From NCBI RefSeq assembly GCF_004801305.1, contig NZ_SSOD01000003.1, positions 62,001 to 126,000 of the forward strand: a stretch of 64,000 bases of DNA, written 5' to 3'. Every line of letters begins with the position of its first letter. Within the stretch, counting starts at the first letter, position 1. Made by a program: the position numbers and the translations under genes. The notes under the pieces were generated by a model, which had not been told where the DNA came from, made no database searches, and saw nothing but the letters and a program-made list of their open reading frames with translations. This DNA comes from Pseudothauera rhizosphaerae. GTDB taxonomy: Bacteria; Pseudomonadota; Gammaproteobacteria; Burkholderiales; Rhodocyclaceae. This document shows, piece after piece, positions 43,558 through 51,002 of this stretch.

Positions 43558-44277
43558 ATGCTGCCCCTGGTGCGCCTGCTGCAACTGGTCAGCCCCGCCT
43601 TGCCGGTGGGCGCCTACACCTATTCCCAGGGGATGGAATGGGCCGTGGAGGCCGGCATGGTGAGGAGCGAGGCCGACGCCGCGCGCTGGATCGGCGACCT
43701 GCTGGAGCACGGCATCGGCGCCTTCGAGGCCCCGCTCGCCGCCCGTCTGCTGGCGGCATGGACGCAGGCGGACGAAAGCGAGGGCGGCTGCGGCAGCGAC
43801 GCGAGCGAGGCGGAACGGGAGATCGCCGCCCTCAACGCCGACTTCCTCGCCAGCCGCGAAACCGCCGAGCTGCGCGCCGAGACCGTGCAGATGGGCTATT
43901 CGCTGGTGCGCCTGCTGACCGGGCTGCCGGCCTTCGCCGGACTGCCCGGCTGGGCGGCGCGGCTGGAGGCGGTGGAGGAACCGGCCTTTCCCACCGCCTG
44001 GACGGCCGCCGCGGCGGCATGGCGGGTGCCGCCCGAGGAGGCCATCGCCGCCTACCTGTGGGCCTGGGCCGAGAACCAGGTCATGGCGGCGATCAAGGCC
44101 GTGCCCCTGGGCCAGAGTGCCGGCCAGCGCCTGCTCGCCGGCCTGGGCGAGCGCATCCCGGCCCTGGCCGAACGGGCGCTGGCGCTGCCGCGCGCCCAGT
44201 GGAGCAATTTCTCGCCCGCGCTGGCCATCGCCAGCAGCCGGCACGAGACGCAGCACACCCGGCTGTTCCGTTCGTAA
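43558..44277 (+). CDS. ureF: Urease accessory protein UreF
   Basis: The 239-residue all-helical protein has UreF motifs: LVRLLQLVSPALPVGAYTYS, QGMEWAVEAGMVRSEADAAR, AETVQMGYSLVRLL, YLWAWAENQVMAAIKAVPLG and SPALAIASSRHETQHTRLFR. It acts as the gatekeeper in the UreDFG complex. It lies 11 bases after ureE. Confidence 0.95.
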   Translation: MLPLVRLLQLVSPALPVGAYTYSQGMEWAVEAGMVRSEADAARWIGDLLEHGIGAFEAPLAARLLAAWTQADESEGGCGSDASEAEREIAALNADFLASRETAELRAETVQMGYSLVRLLTGLPAFAGLPGWAARLEAVEEPAFPTAWTAAAAAWRVPPEEAIAAYLWAWAENQVMAAIKAVPLGQSAGQRLLAGLGERIPALAERALALPRAQWSNFSPALAIASSRHETQHTRLFRS

Positions 44278-44295
44278 ACGGTGTGGCCCCGCTAT

Positions 44296-44353
44296 CCGTT
44301 CGGGCTGAGCTCGTCGAAGCCCTCGTGCCCTTCGACAAGCTCAGGGCGAACGG
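44296..44353. repeat. Inverted repeat between ureF and ureG
   Basis: CCGTTCGGGCTGAGCTCGTCGAAG and CCTTCGACAAGCTCAGGGCGAACGG are near-perfect inverted complements around a nine-base loop. The arm CCCTTCGACAAGCTCAGGGCGAACGG is a dispersed repeat known in many proteobacteria. It separates ureG from the rest of the cluster. Confidence 0.75.
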
Positions 44354-44390
44354 ATCACTGTGAGCTTGATGACACAAGGAGCATTCGACA

Positions 44391-45014
<624 letters not shown>

Positions 45015-45029
45015 GCCTGCCGCAGGGCG

Positions 45030-45263
45030 CTACTTCCCTTCGCTGCCGTTGCCGCCGTCTGCGTCCGTCTCCCCATCGGGGCGGGCGAAGCCGCCATCCG
45101 CGAAGCGTGCGGCGATGCGGCGCAGCGCGGCCATCTGCTCGTTGTAGCGGGTGCAGCCCGTGCAAATCAGCAGGTGCGCGCGCAGCGTGAGCCGTTCGCG
45201 CAGCGTGAGGGGACGGTCCAGTGCTTCCGAGCACAGTCGGGTGGCGTCCTTGCAGGTCAGCAT
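45030..45263 (-). CDS. Zinc-finger (zf-HC2) anti-sigma factor
   Basis: 77 residues. The HxxxCxxC zinc-binding anti-sigma motif is seen in HLLICTGCTRYNEQM, with an earlier Cys in MLTCKDATRLCSEAL. No membrane segment, so it is a soluble sensor-type anti-sigma, like those that release sigma on oxidation or metal binding. The start at 45263 overlaps the sigma gene by seven bases and has GGGGGA upstream; an ATG at 45272 is an alternative. It is the second gene of the sigma/anti-sigma unit. Confidence 0.85.
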   Translation of the reverse strand: MLTCKDATRLCSEALDRPLTLRERLTLRAHLLICTGCTRYNEQMAALRRIAARFADGGFARPDGETDADGGNGSEGK

Positions 45264-45883
45264 GCGCGGCATTCCCCCGTGACGAACCAGTTGCGTTCCA
45301 GGCACTGGCGCAGGCCGGTGCGCGCCCGGTGCAGGATGACGTGGCAGTTGTTGGCGGTGATGCCGGCCTTTGCGCAGATCTCGGCGGTCTCGAAGCCGAG
45401 CATCTCGCGCATCATGAATACCCGCGCCACGCTCTGGGGCAGGTGGTCCAGGCAGGCCTCGAACACGGCCCAGAACTGCTTGTTCTCCAGGGATTCCTCG
45501 GGCGCTTCCCAGCCCCGGGGGCGACAGTCTGGCTGCCAGTGGCCGTTGGCGCGGAACAGGGCGTCGATGGCGCCTTCCTCGTCATCCTCGCCCACCACGC
45601 ATCCCAGCGTCGTCAGCCGGCTGCCGCGGCGCAGGAGGTCCACGATCTTGTTGCGCAGGATGCTGAACACCCAGGTGCGCAGCGCGGCCTTGCCCGCATA
45701 GGCCGCCGCGCCGACCAGTGCGGCCTCGATGGCTTCCTGCACCGCGTCCTCGGCCAGTGCCTGATCGCGCAACTGCAGGCGGGCGAAGCGCAGCATGTCC
45801 CGGTGCAGGGCGGCGAGCTGGGCCGGGTCGGACAGTGCGGCCGTCGTGTCGGTCGCCGCGGCCGGGGAGGGGGCCGCGCTCAT
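45257..45883 (-). CDS. ECF-type RNA polymerase sigma factor
   Basis: The 208-residue protein has sigma region 2 (LHRDMLRFARLQLRDQALAE, DAVQEAIEAALVGA, TWVFSILRNKIVDLLRR) and region 4 (LPQSVARVFMMREMLGFETA, EICAKAGITANNCHVILHRA). The start at 45883 is preferred: the in-frame ATG at 45976 would lie at the predicted transcription start. It is divergent from the bufferin operon and shares its promoter motif. The pair resembles the sigma-E/MseR pair of Neisseria, which also neighbours DUF692 genes (recalled knowledge). Confidence 0.9.
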   Translation of the reverse strand: MSAAPSPAAATDTTAALSDPAQLAALHRDMLRFARLQLRDQALAEDAVQEAIEAALVGAAAYAGKAALRTWVFSILRNKIVDLLRRGSRLTTLGCVVGEDDEEGAIDALFRANGHWQPDCRPRGWEAPEESLENKQFWAVFEACLDHLPQSVARVFMMREMLGFETAEICAKAGITANNCHVILHRARTGLRQCLERNWFVTGECRAC

Positions 45884-45984
45884 GCCGCAACCTTTCGCCG
45901 GCGGCGGGCACGGTGGGACGGCGTCGAACGACGGTGCATGGAGTTCTCCTCGCGCTGATGCAATTGTAGGGGCCATCGGGCATC

Positions 45985-46011
45985 GTCGTCCGGGCGTGGG
46001 CGAATCTTACA
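45985..46011 (-). promoter_or_regulatory. ECF-type promoter of the sigma factor gene
   Basis: On the minus strand TGTAAG (46011-46006), 17 bases, then CGAC (45988-45985). The same TGTAAG-N17-CGAC arrangement faces the other way at 46036-46062. Predicted start of transcription is near 45977. Autoregulation by the sigma factor is inferred. Confidence 0.72.
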
Positions 46012-46035
46012 GTCCGGCCGTACCCGCGAATGGCG

Positions 46036-46062
46036 TGTAAGGAATCGGCACCGTGCCTCGAC
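46036..46062 (+). promoter_or_regulatory. ECF-type promoter of the bufferin operon
   Basis: TGTAAG (46036-46041), 17 bases, CGAC (46059-46062), identical in elements and spacing to the divergent copy in front of the sigma gene. The predicted start near 46070 leaves a leader of about 64 bases before bufA. Confidence 0.72.
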
Positions 46063-46133
46063 TGACCCCTGTCGCAGCCGGCACGGATTCACCGCACCGG
46101 CGATGCCGACCCATTCATGATCAGGAGAGACAC

Positions 46134-46439
46134 ATGAACCGCACTACCGCCACCCGTCACGCCGCCGCCCTCGCGCTCGCCCTCGGCGCCGCGCTGACCC
46201 TGTCCACCGCGCCGGCGTCCGCCGCCGACGACGACAAGGAGAAATGTTACGGCGTCGCGATGAAGGGCAAGAACGACTGCGCCGCCGGTCCCGGCACCAC
46301 CTGCGCCGGCACGGCGAAGATGGACTACCAGGGCAATGCGTGGAAGTTCGTCCCCAAGGGCACCTGCGAGCAGATGAAGTCGCCCGCCTCGCCCACCGGC
46401 CAGGGGCAGTTGATGCCGTTCCAGGAAAAGAAGTCCTGA
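46134..46439 (+). CDS. bufA: BufA-type bufferin (DUF2282), periplasmic peptide metallophore precursor
   Basis: The 101-residue protein has a signal peptide (about residues 1-31, ending APASAA). The short mature region has four Cys ([33 protein letters not shown]), the DUF2282 pattern. In bufferins these Cys are modified by the DUF692 enzyme to bind copper or other metals. The start at 46134 follows caggagag. First gene of bufABC-doxX. Confidence 0.92.
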   Translation: MNRTTATRHAAALALALGAALTLSTAPASAADDDKEKCYGVAMKGKNDCAAGPGTTCAGTAKMDYQGNAWKFVPKGTCEQMKSPASPTGQGQLMPFQEKKS

Positions 46440-46464
46440 GCGGCGCGAGCGCGGAGCGTCCGTC

Positions 46465-47352
46465 ATGACGACCATCGTCCCTTGCGCATCGTCCGCGGCG
46501 GGCGTTGCCGCGCTGCCGGCCCGGGCCGGGCTCGGGCTCAAGCCGGCGCACGTCCGGCAGATCCTCGACACCCGGCCCGCGGTGGGCTTCTTCGAAGTGC
46601 ACGCGGAGAACTACATGGTGGCCGGCGGGCCGTTCCACGAACATCTGGCCCGCATCCGCGCACACTATCCCCTATCGATCCACGGCGTGGGCCTGTCCAT
46701 CGGCGGCGAGGAGCCGCTGGACGAGGCGCATCTGGACCGGCTCGCCGCGCTGCTGGGACGCTACGCGCCGCAGGCCTTTTCCGAGCATCTCGCCTGGTCC
46801 GGCCACGGCGGCGCCTTCTTCAACGACCTGCTGCCGCTGCCCTGGACGCCGCAAACCCTCGCCCGCGTCTGCGACCACGTGGACCGGGTGCAGGAGCGCC
46901 TGCGCCGGCCCATGCTGCTGGAGAATCCGGCGACCTACGTGGAATTCGCCGAATCCACGCTGGGCGAGGCGGAGTTCATCGCCGAGGTGGTGCGCCGCAC
47001 CGGCTGCGGCCTGCTGCTGGACGTGAACAATGCCTACGTGTCCTGCACGAACCACGGGAGCGATGCGCGTGCCTACGTGCAGGCCCTGCCGCTGGGGGCG
47101 GTGGGGGAAATCCACCTGGCCGGCTTCGCCCGCCAGCAGGATGCCGCGGGCGCCGACCTGCTGATCGACAGCCACGGCTCGCCGGTGGATCGCGCGGTAT
47201 GGGCGCTCTACGCCTTCGCGCTGGAACGGCTCGGCCCGACGCCGACGCTGATCGAGCGCGACCACGACATTCCGCCGTTCGACACCTTGCTGGGCGAGGC
47301 CCGCGAGGCCGAGCGCCTGCTCGCGGCGCGCGACGAGGCGGTGCCCGCATGA
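46465..47352 (+). CDS. bufB: BufB, DUF692 multinuclear iron oxidase (MNIO)
   Basis: The 295-residue TIM-barrel enzyme has DUF692 motifs: [106 protein letters not shown] and [12 protein letters not shown]. The His, Glu and Asp residues are the iron ligands. It is expected to modify Cys in BufA. It overlaps bufC by four bases (ATGA). Confidence 0.94.
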   Translation: MTTIVPCASSAAGVAALPARAGLGLKPAHVRQILDTRPAVGFFEVHAENYMVAGGPFHEHLARIRAHYPLSIHGVGLSIGGEEPLDEAHLDRLAALLGRYAPQAFSEHLAWSGHGGAFFNDLLPLPWTPQTLARVCDHVDRVQERLRRPMLLENPATYVEFAESTLGEAEFIAEVVRRTGCGLLLDVNNAYVSCTNHGSDARAYVQALPLGAVGEIHLAGFARQQDAAGADLLIDSHGSPVDRAVWALYAFALERLGPTPTLIERDHDIPPFDTLLGEAREAERLLAARDEAVPA

Positions 47353-48131
47353 CGACGCAAACGGAATTCGCCGCCGCCCTGCTGGATGCGGGGCTGCCCT
47401 GTCCGCCCGGGCTGGTGGCGTGGAACGGCTCGGACCCGGCACTGCGCTTCGCGGTGTATCGCAACAACGTGGTGGTGTCCCTGGTGGATGCGCTGGCGGA
47501 CAGCTTTCCGGTGACGCGCGCGCTGGTGGGTGACGACTTCTTTGGCGCCATGGCGCAGGTTTACGTCACGGCGGCGCCGCCGCGCTCGCGGCTGCTGGCG
47601 TTCTATGGCGAGGGCTTCGCGGACTTCGTCGCCGCCTTCCCGCCCGCCGCGGCACTGCCCTGGCTGGCCGACGTGGCCCGGCTGGAGATGCTGCGCGTGC
47701 GTGTCTGCCACGCGGCCGATGCGGAGCCGCTGCCGGACGCGGAACTGGCAGCATTGCTCGGCGATCCGGGCCGCCTTCCCCTGCTGCGCTTGGTGCTGCA
47801 CCCGGCGCTCGGCGTGCTGCGCTCGCCCCATGCGGTGGTGGATCTGTGGGCCGCGCACCAGGTTGAGGAGGTGGACCTTTCCGCGGTCGACCCGGCCAGC
47901 GCCCAGGCGGCGCTGGTCGTGCGTGCCGGCGGCGAGGTGTATGTGGTCGCGCTGCCCGCGGCAGCCGCGGCCTTCATCGAGCGCGTGCAGGCAGGGGCGA
48001 CGCTGGGCGACGCATTCGCGGTCGCGGAGCCCGGCCTGGATGCGGCGGATGCGCTGGCGACCCTGCTGCGCTGGCGGGCCATCGTCGCCATCGGGGAAGG
48101 AGGGCCGGAACATGAATGGCAGCACGAATGA
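47349..48131 (+). CDS. bufC: BufC, DUF2063 partner protein of the MNIO enzyme
   Basis: The 260-residue protein has the DUF2063 N-terminal domain: [72 protein letters not shown]. Such proteins bind the precursor peptide for the DUF692 enzyme. It is translationally coupled with bufB (ATGA overlap) and overlaps the DoxX gene by 20 bases. Confidence 0.92.
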   Translation: MTTQTEFAAALLDAGLPCPPGLVAWNGSDPALRFAVYRNNVVVSLVDALADSFPVTRALVGDDFFGAMAQVYVTAAPPRSRLLAFYGEGFADFVAAFPPAAALPWLADVARLEMLRVRVCHAADAEPLPDAELAALLGDPGRLPLLRLVLHPALGVLRSPHAVVDLWAAHQVEEVDLSAVDPASAQAALVVRAGGEVYVVALPAAAAAFIERVQAGATLGDAFAVAEPGLDAADALATLLRWRAIVAIGEGGPEHEWQHE

Positions 48132-48624
48132 CCCATCCGCGCCGCCCGCGGCTGCCGCGCTGGTGAGGCGGCTGGTGGCCCTGTGCGGCCGGGTGCCGGC
48201 GGACCTGATCGCCGCCGTCGGACGTTTCTCCATCGCCGGCGTGTTCTGGCGGTCCGGCCAGACCAAGATCGAGGGCCTTGCCATCGACCTGGTCGAAGGC
48301 GAATTCAGCCTGGGCTGGCCGCGGCTGGCGGACAGCGCGGTGTACCTGTTCCGCGAGGAATACCGACTGCCGCTGATCCCCCCGGAACTCGCCGCGCCCC
48401 TGGCGGCCTTCGCCGAGCACCTGTTTCCCGTGCTGCTGCTGGTCGGTCTGGCGACCCGCTTCTCCGCCCTGGCGCTGCTGGGGATGACGCTGGTGATCCA
48501 GGTGCTGGTCTATCCCGGCGCCTGGCCCACCCACGGCGTGTGGGCGGCGGTGCTGCTGTACCTGATCGCGCACGGGCCGGGGCGCTTGTCCTTGGATCAC
48601 TGGATCGTGCGCCGCTGGGCCTGA
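48112..48624 (+). CDS. DoxX-family membrane protein
   Basis: The 170-residue protein has four hydrophobic helices with DoxX features: [79 protein letters not shown]. DoxX proteins are usual last members of bufferin operons. The start overlaps the end of bufC by 20 bases. Confidence 0.9.
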   Translation: MNGSTNDPSAPPAAAALVRRLVALCGRVPADLIAAVGRFSIAGVFWRSGQTKIEGLAIDLVEGEFSLGWPRLADSAVYLFREEYRLPLIPPELAAPLAAFAEHLFPVLLLVGLATRFSALALLGMTLVIQVLVYPGAWPTHGVWAAVLLYLIAHGPGRLSLDHWIVRRWA

Positions 48625-48631
48625 CGCGGGT

Positions 48632-48856
48632 TCAGGTCTCGCCATCCGTTGCCGGTGGGGGCGCCGCCTCGCGCCAGTCCACCCACTGCCCGCAGGCATT
48701 GCGCGGGCCGCGCAGGCTGCCGTGCCAGGGGCCTTCGATGCAGGGGCCGCGCAGACGCGCGGGGTCGGGCAGCACGGTGCTGCCGTCGGGTGCCAGTTCG
48801 CGCACGCCGCCCCAGCGTTTGCAGGTGGCGCAGCGTTTCGGTTCGGCGATCTGCAT
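48632..48856 (-). CDS. Small Cys-containing protein, possible zinc ribbon
   Basis: 74 residues starting MQIAEPKRCATCKRWGG. CxxC near the N-terminus and two later Cys (RGPCIEGPW, RNACGQWVDW) with conserved-looking Trp/Gly suggest a small metal-binding or disulfide-stabilised fold. It ends eight bases from the convergent DoxX gene and is 11 bases downstream of the YitT gene, with which it may be co-transcribed. Not recognised as a named family. Confidence 0.62.
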   Translation of the reverse strand: MQIAEPKRCATCKRWGGVRELAPDGSTVLPDPARLRGPCIEGPWHGSLRGPRNACGQWVDWREAAPPPATDGET

Positions 48857-48867
48857 GGCGGCTGCAT

Positions 48868-49470
48868 TCACACGCCGAAATAGCGTCCGGGGCGGTGGTT
48901 GATGGCGATCACCAGGTTCAGGGCCAGCGCGCCCAGCACCGACAGGGCCACCAGCGGCACCGGCACCCAGGGCAGCGCGGCGGCAAGGATCAGGAAGTCG
49001 GCCACCATCTGTACCTTGCCGGCCCGCCAGCCGCGGTTGCGCTGAAGCCAGATCGCCATCACCCCCACACCTCCCAGGCTGGCATGGTGGCGGATCAGCA
49101 TCAACAGCCCGGTGCCCGCCAGCAGGCCGCCCATCACGGCACCGAAGGCCGGGTGCAGGGCGTCCAGCGTGATCACCCGTGGCAGCACTTCCGCATACGC
49201 CGACAGCAGGCCGACCGCGCAGAAGGTCTTGATGGTGAACACCCACCCCATCGCGCGCACCGCGAACACGTAGAAGGGCAGGTTGATCAGGAAGTAGAGC
49301 AGGCCGAAGTTGAACCCGCTGGCATAGTGCGTGAGCAGGGCCAGCCCGGCGGTGCCGCCGATCAGCAGACCGGTGTGCTTGAAGAACACCACCGCGAGGC
49401 CGACGAAGAGCGAGCCCACCAGCAGTCCCTGGACGTCTTCGAGGATGTTGTGGCGGGCGGTGGATGACAT
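48868..49470 (-). CDS. YitT-family membrane protein
   Basis: The 200-residue protein has five to six hydrophobic helices and the YitT/UPF0750 N-terminal pattern: LVGSLFVGLAVVFFKHTGLL, IGGTAGLALLTHYASGFNFG, LLYFLINLPFYVFAVRAMGW, IRHHASLGGVGVMAIWLQRN. The C-terminal soluble domain of longer members is absent. The function of the family is not established. Confidence 0.9.
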   Translation of the reverse strand: MSSTARHNILEDVQGLLVGSLFVGLAVVFFKHTGLLIGGTAGLALLTHYASGFNFGLLYFLINLPFYVFAVRAMGWVFTIKTFCAVGLLSAYAEVLPRVITLDALHPAFGAVMGGLLAGTGLLMLIRHHASLGGVGVMAIWLQRNRGWRAGKVQMVADFLILAAALPWVPVPLVALSVLGALALNLVIAINHRPGRYFGV

Positions 49471-49507
49471 GGATTTCCTTTGGAAGCGGGAGCAGGGGAG
49501 ATTATTG

Positions 49508-49616
49508 ACCCGGCAATCAAATACACGCAGTGGTTTGGATGTGTTGTTCCTCCCCCTTCAAGGGGAGGGAGCTGCGGTGTCGCCCTGTTTCTGAATTTCG
49601 CAGTTGATTGCCGGGT
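49508..49616. repeat. 109-base element with 13-base terminal inverted repeats
   Basis: ACCCGGCAATCAA (49508-49520) and TTGATTGCCGGGT (49604-49616) are perfect complements. Inside lies one arm of the CTCCCCCTTCAAGGGGAGGGAG repeat (49549-49571). No clear target duplication is seen. A related ACCGGCAATCAAA occurs at about 13611. It may be a MITE-like element or a composite repeat. Confidence 0.5.
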
Positions 49617-49628
49617 TAGTAGCCGCCC

Positions 49629-51002
49629 CTACCGGTCCGTAGCCACCAGGCGCGACAGCTTCCACGCCATGGCGCCGAGCAGTGCCACGGCGAGCAGCAG
49701 GCTGCCCCACAGCATCCAGCGCCGGGTGTCGATGGGTGCCTTCAGCCGGGCGTCGCCGCCCGCGGCGGCGGATTCCCCCAGCCGGGCATCGGCGATGGGC
49801 AGCGTTGCAGCATCCGCCTTGCCGTAGCCGGGCACCAGCCCGTCGATGGGATAGGCGGCCGGATCGGCCCGGTAGCGCCCGAAGGCCAGCGTGAAGGGCG
49901 GCGTGCCGCGGGCGGCGAACACCAGCGCGTGCGGCACCCAGCCGATCGACACCGCCGGCACGCCGGTGCCGAAGCCGCCGCCGCGCTCGTCCGGGCGCAA
50001 CATCAACTCGCCCGCGGGGCGCAGCGGCAGGTCGGCGTTGCGCCGCTCGGCGCCGTCCTCGGTCAGCCGCCATACGCTGTGCCGGCCCAGGGAACGCCAC
50101 TGGGCGTCCGGCCGCTCGCGGGTAAACACCTCCACGGGCACCACGCTGTTGGCCTGGGGCGGTTCGACACGCAGCCGGTCCGCGGGCACCGCGCGCGGCA
50201 GCGCGAAGTGGTATTCGTGACGGCCGCCGACTTCGTGCACCTGCGGCGCATCGAGAGCGAGCCAGGTGCGTTCGGCCTCCACCAGCGCGGGCACCGGTTC
50301 CACGCGCGCGGCATCGAAGACGTGCTCGCGCAGGCCGGCCGGCGGCGAGCCGGACCAGGTGAGGCGCAGGTATCGGGCCTGGGTGGCCGGCCATTCGATG
50401 CGCAGGCGCGCGAGTTCGTGGTCCTCGGCCTGCAGTTGCAGCAGCGGCGCACTGGCCACCAGCGTGCGCCACTGGGCGAGGTCATTGCTGGCTTCCACGC
50501 GCATGCGGCCGGAGAACTGGCGGGTAGGGTCGTTCATGGTCAGATCCAGCGCCCGGATGCGCTGGCCGAGCTGGCTCACATCCACCAGCCAGGCGCCGGC
50601 CGGCCCGCGCGGGCGGCCGGTTTCCGGCCCCAGGCTGACCACCGCCCCGTCCGTGCGCGTCTCGATGCGCAGGTTCAGCGCCCGGCCGCTGTCGGCGGCG
50701 GTGCCGAGCACGAACAGGGGTACGGCGACCGGCGTGCCGGGCGTGCTCAGTTCGAGGGCGCGCGGTTCGAGGGCGTGGGGCACCACTTCGCCGTCGGCAT
50801 TGAATACGCGCAGGTCGGCGAGGTCTCCATGGGTCATGCCGCGATAGACCGCCGGCGGCAGGGCGATGCGCTGGAAGGGCGCGGGGCGTTCCAGCGCGAT
50901 GGGAGCGGCCCAGGCGTAGTCGTCCACCGTCTCGGCCAGGGCGCCGGCAGCGGCGAATGCCCCCAGCAGGGCGGCTGCACAGCGGACCAGGGCTGAATTC
51001 AT
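49629..51002 (-). CDS. DUF3999 family protein
   Basis: The 457-residue protein has a signal peptide (about residues 1-23, ending GALAE), a large periplasmic beta-rich region (PAPFQRIALPPAVYRGMTHG, RALDLTMNDPTRQFSGRMRV, YLRLTWSGSPPAG) and a single C-terminal membrane helix (MLWGSLLLAVALLGAMAW). It follows the DUF2339 gene with a four-base overlap; the two families are commonly adjacent. Function unknown. Confidence 0.88.
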   Translation of the reverse strand: MNSALVRCAAALLGAFAAAGALAETVDDYAWAAPIALERPAPFQRIALPPAVYRGMTHGDLADLRVFNADGEVVPHALEPRALELSTPGTPVAVPLFVLGTAADSGRALNLRIETRTDGAVVSLGPETGRPRGPAGAWLVDVSQLGQRIRALDLTMNDPTRQFSGRMRVEASNDLAQWRTLVASAPLLQLQAEDHELARLRIEWPATQARYLRLTWSGSPPAGLREHVFDAARVEPVPALVEAERTWLALDAPQVHEVGGRHEYHFALPRAVPADRLRVEPPQANSVVPVEVFTRERPDAQWRSLGRHSVWRLTEDGAERRNADLPLRPAGELMLRPDERGGGFGTGVPAVSIGWVPHALVFAARGTPPFTLAFGRYRADPAAYPIDGLVPGYGKADAATLPIADARLGESAAAGGDARLKAPIDTRRWMLWGSLLLAVALLGAMAWKLSRLVATDR

